Notes: generated by a model not told the origin, from the letters alone. A DNA stretch of 64,000 bases from Sphingobacterium nematocida (GCF_900168125.1 NZ_FUZF01000023.1:1-64000); one strand, 5' to 3'. Shown: positions 1 through 8,521, numbered from the stretch's first letter. Made by a program: numbers and translations.

Positions 1-53
1 CCATTATCTTAAATGAATCATCAAATTTTCTATGCATCTCTACAAATTTATAA

Positions 54-707
54 TTACTTATTAAATCTGTCTCGCATTAAAGGTAGCAACTCCATATCGC
101 GCTTTGCAAGACCATAGTAGCGCAACCAAAAGGCGACTCCCGTAGCCTTGTTGTAACGCTGATTATTGATATCAGCAAAATCATCATGCCACCTGGTCGC
201 CACACAGTTGACCATAATATTATCTATAAGCGTCTTTTCCTGCTTTGGACCGATATAGGCAGTCAGCTGAAATACCTTGGAGCGCAACAACTCCAACAGC
301 GGGCGCTTTTCGGGAAGAGGAATATGAATAAGTGCATAGTGATGCTCCAATAATTCATTGATATCATTGGCAAAAACACCTTCTTCAGTCATATAGGAGA
401 AACAAAATCCGGAACTTGTAGACTCTAGGTATTGCACTAGATTAAATAGGTCTATATAAGGTATAGATGATTTATAAAGAACTTTTCCCTCCGCATCGAT
501 GCCTACCGCCCCATTCGAAGCAACAAATCCATCAAAAGGAAAGTCCGTGACACGCTTAATCTGCTCATAGGAACGCCCAGACGCGACAAACACCTTTATT
601 CCACTGTTTTTTAAACAGCGTAGACTATCAAGAATCGAATCAGGAATAGTCTCTTCATTAAATCGTAATAAAGTACCGTCTACATCAAAAAAAATAGCTT
701 TAACCAT
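54..707 (-). CDS. Cof-type HAD hydrolase, C-terminally truncated
   Basis: A haloacid-dehalogenase fold sugar-phosphate/nucleotide phosphatase of the Cof (class IIB cap) type. Motif I, FFDVDGTLL, lies near the N-terminus with the nucleophile and acid/base Asp residues; VASGRS is motif II; a Lys in NKATGV fits motif III. The protein then stops after about 217 residues, right where Cof proteins have GDGGND, so the Mg-binding acidic motif IV and about 45 C-terminal residues are missing. Nothing resembling the lost part is readable in the remaining 53 bases. The ORF extends upstream to 731, but a -7 promoter element at 736..743 would place the transcript start almost on that ATG, so the Met at 707 (MVKAIFF) is preferred. 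Probably a decaying or inactive gene; substrate unknown. Confidence 0.75.
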   Translation of the reverse strand: MVKAIFFDVDGTLLRFNEETIPDSILDSLRCLKNSGIKVFVASGRSYEQIKRVTDFPFDGFVASNGAVGIDAEGKVLYKSSIPYIDLFNLVQYLESTSSGFCFSYMTEEGVFANDINELLEHHYALIHIPLPEKRPLLELLRSKVFQLTAYIGPKQEKTLIDNIMVNCVATRWHDDFADINNQRYNKATGVAFWLRYYGLAKRDMELLPLMRDRFNK

Positions 708-735
708 AGTTGTACGGGGTTTAATAAACACAGTA

Positions 736-743
736 CAAACATA
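736..743 (-). promoter_or_regulatory. Bacteroidota -7 element for the HAD gene
   Basis: On the minus strand this reads TATGTTTG, a perfect TAnnTTTG. It sits 29 bases before the ATG at 707 and argues against the longer start at 731. Confidence 0.5.
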
Positions 744-816
744 GGTCTAAACTGGAACAGACAAATGATACAGAAACAACAATACAACATAGTCCAGATG
801 TATCTCATTTGCTGGA

Positions 817-2559
817 TTACCAAGGGTAATTATAATAAGAACTTGCGTTCTCATCGGTCAACAGAAGACGTAATGAGGGATTCATTAGCGCATCATCAAA
901 CGCAATTTTCTTCTTACCGACGAAGAGATAAGGATATACAAACCGAATCCCATGGCTATAGTCCACATAATATTCGGCATGGCCTGTAAAGACAGGCTGT
1001 ATAGGTTTACCATCCAATTTATGCCAACCATACAACGCCATTTTCCCCTTGGTACCACGAAGTTTTTCGGTTGATACGACATCTTTCTTAATCCCGGCAA
1101 TAAGACCTTTTCGTCCTTGTCTTTGCCGCTCGATACGAGCATTATGCGCTATAAAAGAGCTGAACTGCTCCCTATCTTCTGTTAATGGTAAAGGCTCGAT
1201 CTTTACCTTAGCCTGCTGATAAACAGCATCACAGATCTTACTATTGCTCAACACGAATCCTAGCGAATCGGCTATATATTGAGCCGTGCTAGGTCGTATC
1301 GGCAATCGCACGAAATCGGCATCCGTGCCCAACATCAAATAATCGGGCATGACATAATAATAGGCATCAATCTTGTTTCCTTTTTCATCCATCCCGGTTA
1401 CATCAATGCGCTTTAGTTTTCGCATAAACTTCGGAAAGTTACCTTCAAGAAAGAGCTCAGCTATCACTTTCTCCCGCTGTTCCTTGTCGAAACTAGAAAG
1501 TCGCGGCACAATATCCTTCGCAGCTAAGGCATTCTTAGGTGACTTGGGTAAATTCAGTTTTTCTCCTGTAAGGGAGTTGTCTATACGTTTTACAGTTCCA
1601 TTGAACCCGGTTACTTCTCTGGGCAGCGCGCTAAGTGGTAACTTACGATCATCTGGAGCGACAAAACCAAGTATACTCGCCTTGCTCATCCCTCCTTCTT
1701 TTGGAATATCAATAATTGCGTAAGATTTGTAAGCCGGCGCATCATGACCAATCAATGGTCTAGGTCCTCCTCCTAGGCAACCACTGTGTAGGAGCGTGAC
1801 TTGCTGTTTGGATCCAGGGAAATAAGCATGTTGATGACCGGAGATATACATATCCACACTATAGTCCTTAAAGAAAGCTAAGGTCGCATCGGCGTCATCT
1901 ATTACTTCGCCCGGTTTGTTCTTCGCCTCTACCAGAGCATATAGGGGTAAATGCCCCAAAACTATCCGTCCCCTTGCTTTTCGTGCATAATCGGAGGATA
2001 ATTGTGTTACCATCCAGCTCTTTACCGCATCGGGGATAACGGATGACGAAGCATCCCAACTCAAAAATAAGATGTTATTCTTTAGATAAGAGAAATAATA
2101 CGGAAAGTGTGTATCATCGACAAAGGTAAGTTTTGCCTGATCTTTGTAAGCTGTCCAAAAAGCAGAAGCTGCTTCCCGATCATTTTTATAATTAGGCGAA
2201 GCGTCGTGGTTGCCCATGGTAAAACCAAAAGGAATATTCATTTGGTGAATGGGCTCCAAGACCGCAGCCTGAAATCCGCTCCACATACTATCCAACTGAG
2301 ACCTACGTAAAGAGGCTTTTTGTCCAGCAACCATATCGCCTCCACATAAGATAATATCTGGATTAATGTCTTTTATCCGCCCTACCAAACGGTGTACTTC
2401 TGTACTATAAGTGACCGAACCATAGGCATCATTCAAATCCGAAATCAGCAATATCTTTAAGTCTCGATTTTTCTGTTGGTGCTCCAGACCTTGGCCAAAA
2501 CAGGCCATAGAAAAGATAGAAAGAATAAGAACAGAAAAAATACGCGGGTCGAAACACAT
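817..2559 (-). CDS. secreted calcineurin-like metallophosphoesterase fused to an uncharacterised C-terminal domain
   Basis: 580 residues with an N-terminal signal peptide ending near CFGQ, so periplasmic or exported. Residues about 30-270 are a metallophosphatase: ISDLND (motif 1, with DxN in place of the usual DxH), CGGDMV, GNHD, VLGH and SGHQH. Residues about 320-580 form a second, unrelated domain with landmarks YYVMPDYL, GTDADFVRLPI, GIKKDVV, YGWHKLDGKPIQP and YYVDYSHGIR. I recall this second module only as stand-alone uncharacterised proteins; no function is known to me. The combination suggests an extracytoplasmic phosphodiesterase or phosphatase tethered to a second activity or binding module. 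It is transcribed alone, divergently from the amidase gene. Phosphoesterase fold is secure; substrate is not. Confidence 0.8.
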   Translation of the reverse strand: MCFDPRIFSVLILSIFSMACFGQGLEHQQKNRDLKILLISDLNDAYGSVTYSTEVHRLVGRIKDINPDIILCGGDMVAGQKASLRRSQLDSMWSGFQAAVLEPIHQMNIPFGFTMGNHDASPNYKNDREAASAFWTAYKDQAKLTFVDDTHFPYYFSYLKNNILFLSWDASSSVIPDAVKSWMVTQLSSDYARKARGRIVLGHLPLYALVEAKNKPGEVIDDADATLAFFKDYSVDMYISGHQHAYFPGSKQQVTLLHSGCLGGGPRPLIGHDAPAYKSYAIIDIPKEGGMSKASILGFVAPDDRKLPLSALPREVTGFNGTVKRIDNSLTGEKLNLPKSPKNALAAKDIVPRLSSFDKEQREKVIAELFLEGNFPKFMRKLKRIDVTGMDEKGNKIDAYYYVMPDYLMLGTDADFVRLPIRPSTAQYIADSLGFVLSNSKICDAVYQQAKVKIEPLPLTEDREQFSSFIAHNARIERQRQGRKGLIAGIKKDVVSTEKLRGTKGKMALYGWHKLDGKPIQPVFTGHAEYYVDYSHGIRFVYPYLFVGKKKIAFDDALMNPSLRLLLTDENASSYYNYPW

Positions 2560-2605
2560 TATAGAATAATAAAAAGTACGGCTAAAATTACCTAAATTGC
2601 ATTAG

Positions 2606-2613
2606 CAAACCTA
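2606..2613 (-). promoter_or_regulatory. -7 element for the metallophosphoesterase gene
   Basis: Reads TAGGTTTG on the minus strand, a perfect TAnnTTTG, 46 bases before the ATG at 2559. Confidence 0.5.
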
Positions 2614-2625
2614 AGAAAAATCACC

Positions 2626-3222
2626 ATGAAGCTTTTGTTCTTACTTCTTTTATTTCCCTTAATGTCATTCAACCCTATCGATTATTCTATAGAGGTAGCC
2701 ATACAGCCGCGTAGCAGTTGGAATGCGCAAACGGCACGTCCCTATAAAAAGCATACCCCTGTACGAATAACCATACATCACGAAGGGGGAAAAGTATTAT
2801 TGGAAAATGGAGATGCCAAACAAAGGCTAAAGAATATACAGACCTGGTGCATGGGACCTGAGCGCAACTGGACAGATATCCCGTATCACTACTTGATAGC
2901 TCCGGACGGTACAGTCTACCAAGGTAGAGATGTATTTACGGTGGGCGACACTAATACGGACTATGATCCTACAGGGCATCTATTGATATCTTTTCTGGGA
3001 AATTATAATGAACAACAACTCAACGAGCATCTACTAGATGTATTGGTCAAACTTACCGCATCTTTCTGCCAGAAATATGACATATCTCCTGAAACAATAG
3101 CTACCCATCGCGACTATTGTGGGCATACCAATTGTCCCGGTCAAAACATCTACACTTATTTTGAGAATGGATACCTCAAAAACAGCGTAAAGAAACTCCT
3201 GTTAGAAGTACCATCAAAGTAA
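2626..3222 (+). CDS. N-acetylmuramoyl-L-alanine amidase (PGRP / Amidase_2 type)
   Basis: Zinc amidase that cuts the bond between N-acetylmuramic acid and L-alanine in peptidoglycan. The first 15 residues (MKLLFLLLLFPLMSF) are a short signal peptide, placing it in the periplasm or outside. Zinc ligands expected for the T7-lysozyme/PGRP fold are visible: the His of TIHHEGG, the His of ATHRDY and the Cys of NCPG; IPYHYLI and YQGRD are family landmarks. At 198 residues it is a single catalytic domain without LysM or SH3 anchors. Its last codons overlap by nine bases with the tail of the convergent flavoprotein gene. Role probably peptidoglycan recycling or remodelling; a secreted bacteriolytic role is possible. 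Confidence 0.9.
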   Translation: MKLLFLLLLFPLMSFNPIDYSIEVAIQPRSSWNAQTARPYKKHTPVRITIHHEGGKVLLENGDAKQRLKNIQTWCMGPERNWTDIPYHYLIAPDGTVYQGRDVFTVGDTNTDYDPTGHLLISFLGNYNEQQLNEHLLDVLVKLTASFCQKYDISPETIATHRDYCGHTNCPGQNIYTYFENGYLKNSVKKLLLEVPSK

Positions 3223-3792
3223 TTGACGACCCAAAGATTTTATTTTATCCAACCACTTCGTACGTTGAGCATCCGTTGAATTACGTATAACACCAACATA
3301 GGTAACTTTTACCGGTTTGATTCCACAGAATTCTAAAATCGACTTTTTCAATTGATTGACACTAGGCCGTCCAAAAAACAGACGGTAATACCATCCTGGT
3401 TGATCCAGTGTGATTATAATATGTGCAGTCTTTCCTGATAATAGCTTGTCCCACCATACAGAATTTGGACGATACTTGTACGCCATACCGGGAAGAAAGA
3501 GTCGATCTACAAATCCCTTGGTTACTGCGGGGAGCCCTCCCCACCAAACGGGATGAACCCAAACGAGATGGTCGGCCCATAGAATGCTATCCCACGCCTG
3601 TATCAAATCAGGCTCTAATTCCATCCGCTGTTGATATCCGTACTGTAGATTAGGGTCAAATTGCAATTCACCGATAGGAATAACTCTTATTTCGGCCTGT
3701 TGTGCAAGTGCTCCTTCCTCGTAAGCATGTACCAGTGCACTGTTAAAAGATTCCTTATTGGGGTGCCCATTGATAATTACGATTTTCTTCAT
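3214..3792 (-). CDS. NAD(P)H dehydrogenase (quinone)-like flavoprotein, KefF/YwrO/MdaB group
   Basis: A 192-residue flavodoxin-fold protein that should bind FMN or FAD and reduce quinones or similar acceptors with NAD(P)H. It has INGHPNKESFNSAL at the N-terminus for the flavin phosphate, and the group hallmark VHPVWWGGLPAVTKGF around residue 80. A -7 element (TAGCTTTG, 3813..3820) lies just upstream, so it has its own promoter although a Crp/Fnr regulator gene ends only 62 bases further up on the same strand. That adjacency suggests the regulator may control it, which fits redox or electrophile defence. Exact acceptor cannot be told from sequence. Confidence 0.85.
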   Translation of the reverse strand: MKKIVIINGHPNKESFNSALVHAYEEGALAQQAEIRVIPIGELQFDPNLQYGYQQRMELEPDLIQAWDSILWADHLVWVHPVWWGGLPAVTKGFVDRLFLPGMAYKYRPNSVWWDKLLSGKTAHIIITLDQPGWYYRLFFGRPSVNQLKKSILEFCGIKPVKVTYVGVIRNSTDAQRTKWLDKIKSLGRQLL

Positions 3793-3812
3793 GTATACTG
3801 AAATATGTTACG

Positions 3813-3820
3813 CAAAGCTA
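3813..3820 (-). promoter_or_regulatory. -7 element for the flavoprotein gene
   Basis: TAGCTTTG on the minus strand (perfect TAnnTTTG), 20 bases before the ATG at 3792. Confidence 0.5.
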
Positions 3821-3854
3821 ACAGCGATACAGACCGATTATAGAGGACAAATGT

Positions 3855-4421
3855 CTAAAAAGAAAGCGATTTGCGGATACGACTTAAATGACGTTGGGTG
3901 ATCCCCAGATAAGAAGATAGATATTTTAGTGGGATCAATTGTATATAATTAGGTTGATTTTTGAGCAAACTGCCATAACGGGACGAAGCGCTTTCTTTTT
4001 GCAATTGAAACACCCGCTCTTCAAGCTCCATATATTGCTGTTCGGCTATAATTTTTAAAACTTTCGTCCATTTTGGATCGGAAGCCTCCAAGTCTTCTAG
4101 CTTCTTCTTGGTTAAGACCAGGATCTTAGCTTCAGTGAGGGTCTGTAAGTTTTCGACACTCGGTCCTCCCGAGATAAAAGAGGAATAAGCCCCTAGCATA
4201 CCATTAGGAAAACGGAAACAATAGGTAACATCGTCCCCTTTCTCCGTATGATAATAGGAACGGAATATTCCCGATTCTATAAAAGCGACTTCCCGACAGA
4301 CTTGGCCTTCCTGAGCAAAATAGCTGGATTTAGGAAGCTGCCTCTTCTCGAATAAAGGCAAAAAACCAGCTATCTCTTCTTTACTGAAAATGCCAAAGCT
4401 TAAAAAAAATCGTTCGATCAT
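3855..4421 (-). CDS. Crp/Fnr-family transcriptional regulator
   Basis: 188 residues: an N-terminal cyclic-nucleotide-binding-type beta-roll (residues about 10-120, with FIESGIFRSYY and GMLGAYSSF), a dimerisation helix, and a short C-terminal helix-turn-helix ending in YLGITQRHLSRIRKS, the arrangement typical of the short Bacteroidota Crp paralogues. There is no Fe-S cysteine cluster and no clear cAMP phosphate-binding arginine motif, so the ligand is unknown. A perfect -7 element and a Crp-like dyad lie directly upstream (4428..4467), suggesting autoregulation. The gene downstream on the same strand is an NAD(P)H-dependent flavoprotein, a likely target. Confidence 0.88.
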   Translation of the reverse strand: MIERFFLSFGIFSKEEIAGFLPLFEKRQLPKSSYFAQEGQVCREVAFIESGIFRSYYHTEKGDDVTYCFRFPNGMLGAYSSFISGGPSVENLQTLTEAKILVLTKKKLEDLEASDPKWTKVLKIIAEQQYMELEERVFQLQKESASSRYGSLLKNQPNYIQLIPLKYLSSYLGITQRHLSRIRKSLSF

Positions 4422-4427
4422 ACCTCA

Positions 4428-4435
4428 CAAAAGTA
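4428..4435 (-). promoter_or_regulatory. -7 element for the Crp/Fnr gene
   Basis: TACTTTTG on the minus strand, perfect TAnnTTTG, seven bases before the ATG at 4421, giving a very short leader. Confidence 0.5.
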
Positions 4436-4447
4436 CGTTACATGGCG

Positions 4448-4467
4448 CGTTGTAATATACTACAACG
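4448..4467. promoter_or_regulatory. candidate Crp/Fnr operator dyad
   Basis: A 7-6-7 inverted repeat, CGTTGTA-N6-TACAACG, lies 13 bases beyond the -7 element of the Crp/Fnr gene, where the -33 box should be. Its core TTGTA-N6-TACAA has the spacing of Crp/Fnr-family sites. It also overlaps the stop codon of the upstream sulfatase gene, so a weak terminator role is an alternative. Confidence 0.45.
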
Positions 4468-5989
4468 ATTTTGAAAATACATCTTCAGCTTCCTTATCCT
4501 CAAAGCTTTTGATTTCCTTTTTCAGCATTGCTTTCATTTTAACCACCACGCTCTTATAGGTGGGATCATTGTAAATATTATTCAACTCCTGTGGATCTTT
4601 TTCCAGATCAAATAATTCCCAGGCATCTACACGCTTATAGAAACGAATTAATTTATAACGATTGTCCTTCACACCGAAATGTGGGGACACCGCATGCTCG
4701 CCATTTTCAAAATAATGATAGTACAGTGCTTTACGATGGTTTTTGGAAGGTGATCTCAACACTTTAGCAAAAGATTTCCCCTGCATATCTTTAGGAATAT
4801 CAACTCCAGCCAATTCTAATAATGTAGGAGCAATATCTGCATTGACAATATTGGCATCGATATGTGAATCTGTAGGAATCGTCCCCGGATACCGTATCAA
4901 CATCGGTGTACGAAACGATTCTTCATACATAAAACGCTTATCAAACCACCCATGCTCACCCATATAAAATCCTTGATCAGAAAGATAAATTACCACGGTA
5001 TTATCTTCAAGATTATGCGCTTTTAGATAATCCAGCACTTTACCAATATTCCTATCCATCGAACGTGCCGTATTGAGGTAGTCTATCATGTAACGGCGAT
5101 ATTTCCATTTCGCAAGTTCTTCTCTAGACAGATTGGCTGCTTGAAGTTTTTCATAAATCGGTTTATAGTAAGCAGCATATTGCTTTTTCTGTTCCTCATT
5201 CATCCTTTTAAAATTCCCATCGACCATCATTTTCTCCCAGGATTCAAACATTTTTAAATCGTACCCCATCTTCATGTCTTTATCAATAGACATTTCCTGT
5301 ACCGCCGCCGCAGACCTCCCTGCATAGTCATCGAAAAAAGTTTGGGGAAGAGGGATACTATCCTGATCAAATTCTCCAAAATCCCTGGGATCAGGCATCC
5401 AGGTTCTATGCGTAGCTTTATGACCGATGACCAGACAAAATGGATCGCTATTTGCAGTTGAATCCAACCAAGCCAATGCCTTTTGGGTGACGATATCCGA
5501 CACGTAACCCTCGCTTCTCTTTTTTCCATTCTGTGATATAAAATCCGGATTGAAATAATGTCCCTGTCCTACTAATATATCATAATAATCAAATCCTTGA
5601 AGCTTATCACCTAAATGAATTTTACCCACCCATGCTGTCTTATATCCTACCTGTTGCAACTCTTTCACAAAAGTATTCTGCGAAAAATCAAAAGTGGAGG
5701 TTTCATTATCTTTGAACCCGTTCTTATGACTGTATTTTCCTGTTAAAAGTGTTGCTCTAGCTGGCCCACATATCGAATTATTTACATAGGCCCGATTAAA
5801 AGTAGCTCCTTCTTCTGCGATTCTATCGATATTAGTAGTCCGTCCCAGTTTCGAACCATAAGCACTGATCGTTTGATACGAGTGATCATCCGAAATAATA
5901 ATTACCACATTGGGTTTCTTCTGTTGACCACGCAATGTCGAGACACACAAAGAGGTAAGAAAAAACAGTGAAAATCGAAAAAAAAACAT
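4460..5989 (-). CDS. secreted type I sulfatase (arylsulfatase family)
   Basis: 509 residues with an N-terminal hydrophobic export signal (MFFFRFSLFFLTSLC). After IISDDHS (metal-binding Asp pair) comes ICGPARATLLTGK with Cys74, the residue that an anaerobic or FGE-type maturase converts to formylglycine; the motif is CxPAR, so the Cys class is expected. Further landmarks are GKIHLGD, SDQGFYMGEHGWFDKR and the C-terminal KDPQELNN. It should hydrolyse sulfate esters from a polysaccharide or aryl substrate in the periplasm. No maturase, carbohydrate hydrolase or SusCD pair is nearby, so the substrate is not indicated. A promoter with TAATTTTG lies at 6039..6046. Confidence 0.92.
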   Translation of the reverse strand: MFFFRFSLFFLTSLCVSTLRGQQKKPNVVIIISDDHSYQTISAYGSKLGRTTNIDRIAEEGATFNRAYVNNSICGPARATLLTGKYSHKNGFKDNETSTFDFSQNTFVKELQQVGYKTAWVGKIHLGDKLQGFDYYDILVGQGHYFNPDFISQNGKKRSEGYVSDIVTQKALAWLDSTANSDPFCLVIGHKATHRTWMPDPRDFGEFDQDSIPLPQTFFDDYAGRSAAAVQEMSIDKDMKMGYDLKMFESWEKMMVDGNFKRMNEEQKKQYAAYYKPIYEKLQAANLSREELAKWKYRRYMIDYLNTARSMDRNIGKVLDYLKAHNLEDNTVVIYLSDQGFYMGEHGWFDKRFMYEESFRTPMLIRYPGTIPTDSHIDANIVNADIAPTLLELAGVDIPKDMQGKSFAKVLRSPSKNHRKALYYHYFENGEHAVSPHFGVKDNRYKLIRFYKRVDAWELFDLEKDPQELNNIYNDPTYKSVVVKMKAMLKKEIKSFEDKEAEDVFSKSL

Positions 5990-6038
5990 TGTCTATTGGC
6001 TTTATGGTGTTCAGGTATGATATATAATGGCAAGGTAG

Positions 6039-6046
6039 CAAAATTA
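6039..6046 (-). promoter_or_regulatory. -7 element for the sulfatase gene
   Basis: TAATTTTG on the minus strand, 50 bases before the ATG at 5989; a TTTG lies 16 bases further upstream and could be the -33 box. Confidence 0.55.
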
Positions 6047-6086
6047 TATATTTCAGACAAATCAAAGTATATAGTAAGACATAAGA

Positions 6087-6117
6087 AAGCCGGATAAAAA
6101 GGAGAATCATCCGGCTT
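6087..6117 (-). terminator. hairpin ending the urease operon
   Basis: AAGCCGGAT and ATCCGGCTT pair around a 13-base loop just past ureC. The U-tract on the minus strand is weak (CTTTCTTATG). Confidence 0.65.
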
Positions 6118-6144
6118 AAATTAAATATTAAAAAATGAAAAAAG

Positions 6145-7851
6145 TTACAGCATGTATAGTTGCGCCATCGGTAAAAATGCCGAAGGTGTTACGGCTACAA
6201 CATCGCCATTAATACTAATGTCGTAGGTATTGTGGTTCATAACTATCGTAGGCATACTGTTATTATGAATTAGATCTGTTTTCTTTACATTTCGGGTATT
6301 TTTCACCGCAATCAGCATTTTCTTAACTCCTAGCTCCTCGAGCCTGCCCTGATCTATCGCAGATTGGGCAACAAACAATGCAGAAATCTGCCCTACAACC
6401 TGTCCATGTGTGCCCCACATTGGACGATACATATAAGGTTGCGGAGTGGATATCGAAGCATTCGGATCTCCCATTCCTGCATAAGCAATAATCCCCCCTT
6501 TCATAACCATCTCGGGTTTTACACCAAAACACTGGGGTTTATAGAATACCAAATCCGCCAATTTACCCACCTCAATGGACCCAACATGAGATGCAATACC
6601 ATGTGTGATCGCCGGATTGATCGTGTATTTTGCGACATAGCGCTTAGCCCTCAGATTATCATTGAGTTTATTCGTTCCCAGCACTCCCCTATCCTTTTTC
6701 ATCTTATCAGCAATCTGCCAGGTACGTACCACTACTTCGCCTATCCTTCCCATCGCCTGAGAGTCCGAACTCATCATAGAAATAGCACCCATATCGTGTA
6801 AAAGCCCCTCCGCAGCAATAGTCTGCGCACGAATACGCGACTTAGCAAAGGCAACGTCTTCAGGAATATTTTTGTCCAGATGATGACAAATCATCATCAT
6901 ATCCAAATGCTCATCTATCGTGTTTATAGTAAACGGATTGGTAGGCGTTGTTGAGGAAGGCAGAATATTTTCGTATTCAACCACTTTCAACAAATCTGGG
7001 GCATGCCCCCCTCCAGCTCCTTCGGTATGATAAGTATGAATAGAACGCCCCGCAAAAGAAGCCAACGAGTCTTCTACAAATCCAGCTTCATTAAGCGTGT
7101 CGGTGTGTATACAGACTTGTATATCTGATTGATCAGCAACTTCAAGACAGGTATTCAATACAAATGGCGTACTTCCCCAGTCTTCATGAATCTTAAGTCC
7201 ACCTGCACCAGCACTAACCAACTCCTGCAAAGCCGACTTACTGGAACTATTTCCTTTTGCAAGAAAAACGAAATTTACAGGAATTGTATCGGTAGCTAGA
7301 GCCATTTTCTGCAAATTCCAAACTCCTGATGTACAATTGGTAGCTAATGTACCGGCCACCGGACCTGTTCCCCCTCCGACAACGGTAGTTGTTCCTGCCT
7401 GTAAAGCAACATCAAATTGTTGTGGGCAAATATAATGTACATGGGTATCAATTGTACCTGCTGTCACAATCAAATTCTCACCAGCGACAACTTCGGTTCC
7501 TACACCTACGACCATCCCCTTTGTCACTCCATCCATAATCAAAGGATTGCCCGCCTTACCAACTCCAGCAATCTTGCCGTTCTTGATACCGATATCAGCT
7601 TTTACAATCCCCCAATGATCCAATATTACGGCATTAGTGATTACCGTATCCAAAACATCATCTTGTAGGGCCGTAGGATGCTGCCCCATTCCATCGCGCA
7701 CCACTTTTCCTCCACCAAAAATCAGCTCATCTCCATAGTTTGTAAAATCCTTCTCAATCTGAATCCATAAATCCGTGTCGGCTAATCTTATCTTATCCCC
7801 TGTGGTAGGGCCAAAATAACTGGCATATTCTCTACGTGATATTTTTTTCAT
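6145..7851 (-). CDS. ureC: urease alpha subunit UreC
   Basis: Catalytic subunit of nickel urease (urea + H2O to ammonia and carbamate). 568 residues, the normal length. All metal-site features are present: HVH with His137 and His139, the lysine that becomes carbamylated (Lys220 in GGLKIHEDWG), and the active-site flap MICHHLD. The start is one base after the ureAB stop, with a GGAGGA site inside the end of ureAB, so the two are translationally coupled. A hairpin follows ureC and the next gene is an unrelated sulfatase: ureD, E, F and G, needed for nickel insertion, are not in this window. The intact active site suggests they exist elsewhere in the genome. Confidence 0.98.
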   Translation of the reverse strand: MKKISRREYASYFGPTTGDKIRLADTDLWIQIEKDFTNYGDELIFGGGKVVRDGMGQHPTALQDDVLDTVITNAVILDHWGIVKADIGIKNGKIAGVGKAGNPLIMDGVTKGMVVGVGTEVVAGENLIVTAGTIDTHVHYICPQQFDVALQAGTTTVVGGGTGPVAGTLATNCTSGVWNLQKMALATDTIPVNFVFLAKGNSSSKSALQELVSAGAGGLKIHEDWGSTPFVLNTCLEVADQSDIQVCIHTDTLNEAGFVEDSLASFAGRSIHTYHTEGAGGGHAPDLLKVVEYENILPSSTTPTNPFTINTIDEHLDMMMICHHLDKNIPEDVAFAKSRIRAQTIAAEGLLHDMGAISMMSSDSQAMGRIGEVVVRTWQIADKMKKDRGVLGTNKLNDNLRAKRYVAKYTINPAITHGIASHVGSIEVGKLADLVFYKPQCFGVKPEMVMKGGIIAYAGMGDPNASISTPQPYMYRPMWGTHGQVVGQISALFVAQSAIDQGRLEELGVKKMLIAVKNTRNVKKTDLIHNNSMPTIVMNHNTYDISINGDVVAVTPSAFLPMAQLYML

Positions 7852-7852
7852 C

Positions 7853-8494
7853 TTAATTTTCCTCCTTTTGCGCTACACTTCCATTAACTTTACCTGCAAA
7901 CCCGTAGACCTGCCTCTCTCCACCATACGCGACCAAATCAATCTCCATTTCCACCTTGGGCATAAACCTTATAGACAACCCCGATGCAATATCCAAATGA
8001 TACCCCATCGTTATCTCGCGGTCAAAGTGAAGCGCCGGGTTAACTTCATAGAAATGGTAATGTGAACCTATCTGCACTGGGCGGTCACGGGTATTAATGA
8101 CCTTTATCCGTTTACGTTCGCGATTCAAGGATAATACAATATCCCCTTCACCAAAATCATACTGCCCGGGTTCATTTTTCTTATCATCTGTACCAGCAAT
8201 AGGATGATGTATAGAGACCAACTTAGTGCCATCAGGAAAAGTAGCTTCAACCTGTAAATCCTGTAACAACTCTGGAACACCATTCATAACATCATGCGCA
8301 CTTAAAAGTTGAGTACATCGTTCTATCAGCTCCTTAACAGTCTTTCCTTCCCTTGCACCTTCAATTATATATCCCGACAAATAGGCTACTGCTTCTGGAT
8401 AATTTAGCTTAAGCCCTTTCTGCCTTCTCCGCTCGGCCACAGATGCCGCGGTAAGTAAAAGCAACTTTTCCCGTTCTTGATGTGTTAAATACAT
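7853..8494 (-). CDS. ureAB: fused urease gamma-beta subunit
   Basis: 213 residues that join the urease gamma subunit (about residues 1-100, MYLTHQEREKLLLLTAAS to VSIHHPI) to the beta subunit (about 110-205, with GSHYHFYEVNPALHFDRE and MGYHLDI). Helicobacter UreA is the known example of such a gamma-beta fusion; most bacteria keep two genes. The junction is a short linker containing GTDDKKNEPGQYDF. It is first in a two-gene operon with ureC. A perfect -7 element is present at 8522..8529, and a divergent AraC-type regulator gene shares the 144-base control region, which points to that regulator as the likely activator. Confidence 0.96.
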   Translation of the reverse strand: MYLTHQEREKLLLLTAASVAERRRQKGLKLNYPEAVAYLSGYIIEGAREGKTVKELIERCTQLLSAHDVMNGVPELLQDLQVEATFPDGTKLVSIHHPIAGTDDKKNEPGQYDFGEGDIVLSLNRERKRIKVINTRDRPVQIGSHYHFYEVNPALHFDREITMGYHLDIASGLSIRFMPKVEMEIDLVAYGGERQVYGFAGKVNGSVAQKEEN

Positions 8495-8521
8495 ATGAAT
8501 CTATTAACTTTAATTTTGCAG

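Noticed and set aside
1373..1723. 116-codon plus-strand frame within the metallophosphoesterase
   Set aside because: Antisense shadow: the minus-strand frame has clear motifs and a signal peptide, this one does not.
3423..3653. 76-codon plus-strand frame within the flavoprotein gene
   Set aside because: Antisense shadow without recognisable features.
6364..6801. 145-codon plus-strand frame within ureC
   Set aside because: ureC is certain and this frame shows no domain.
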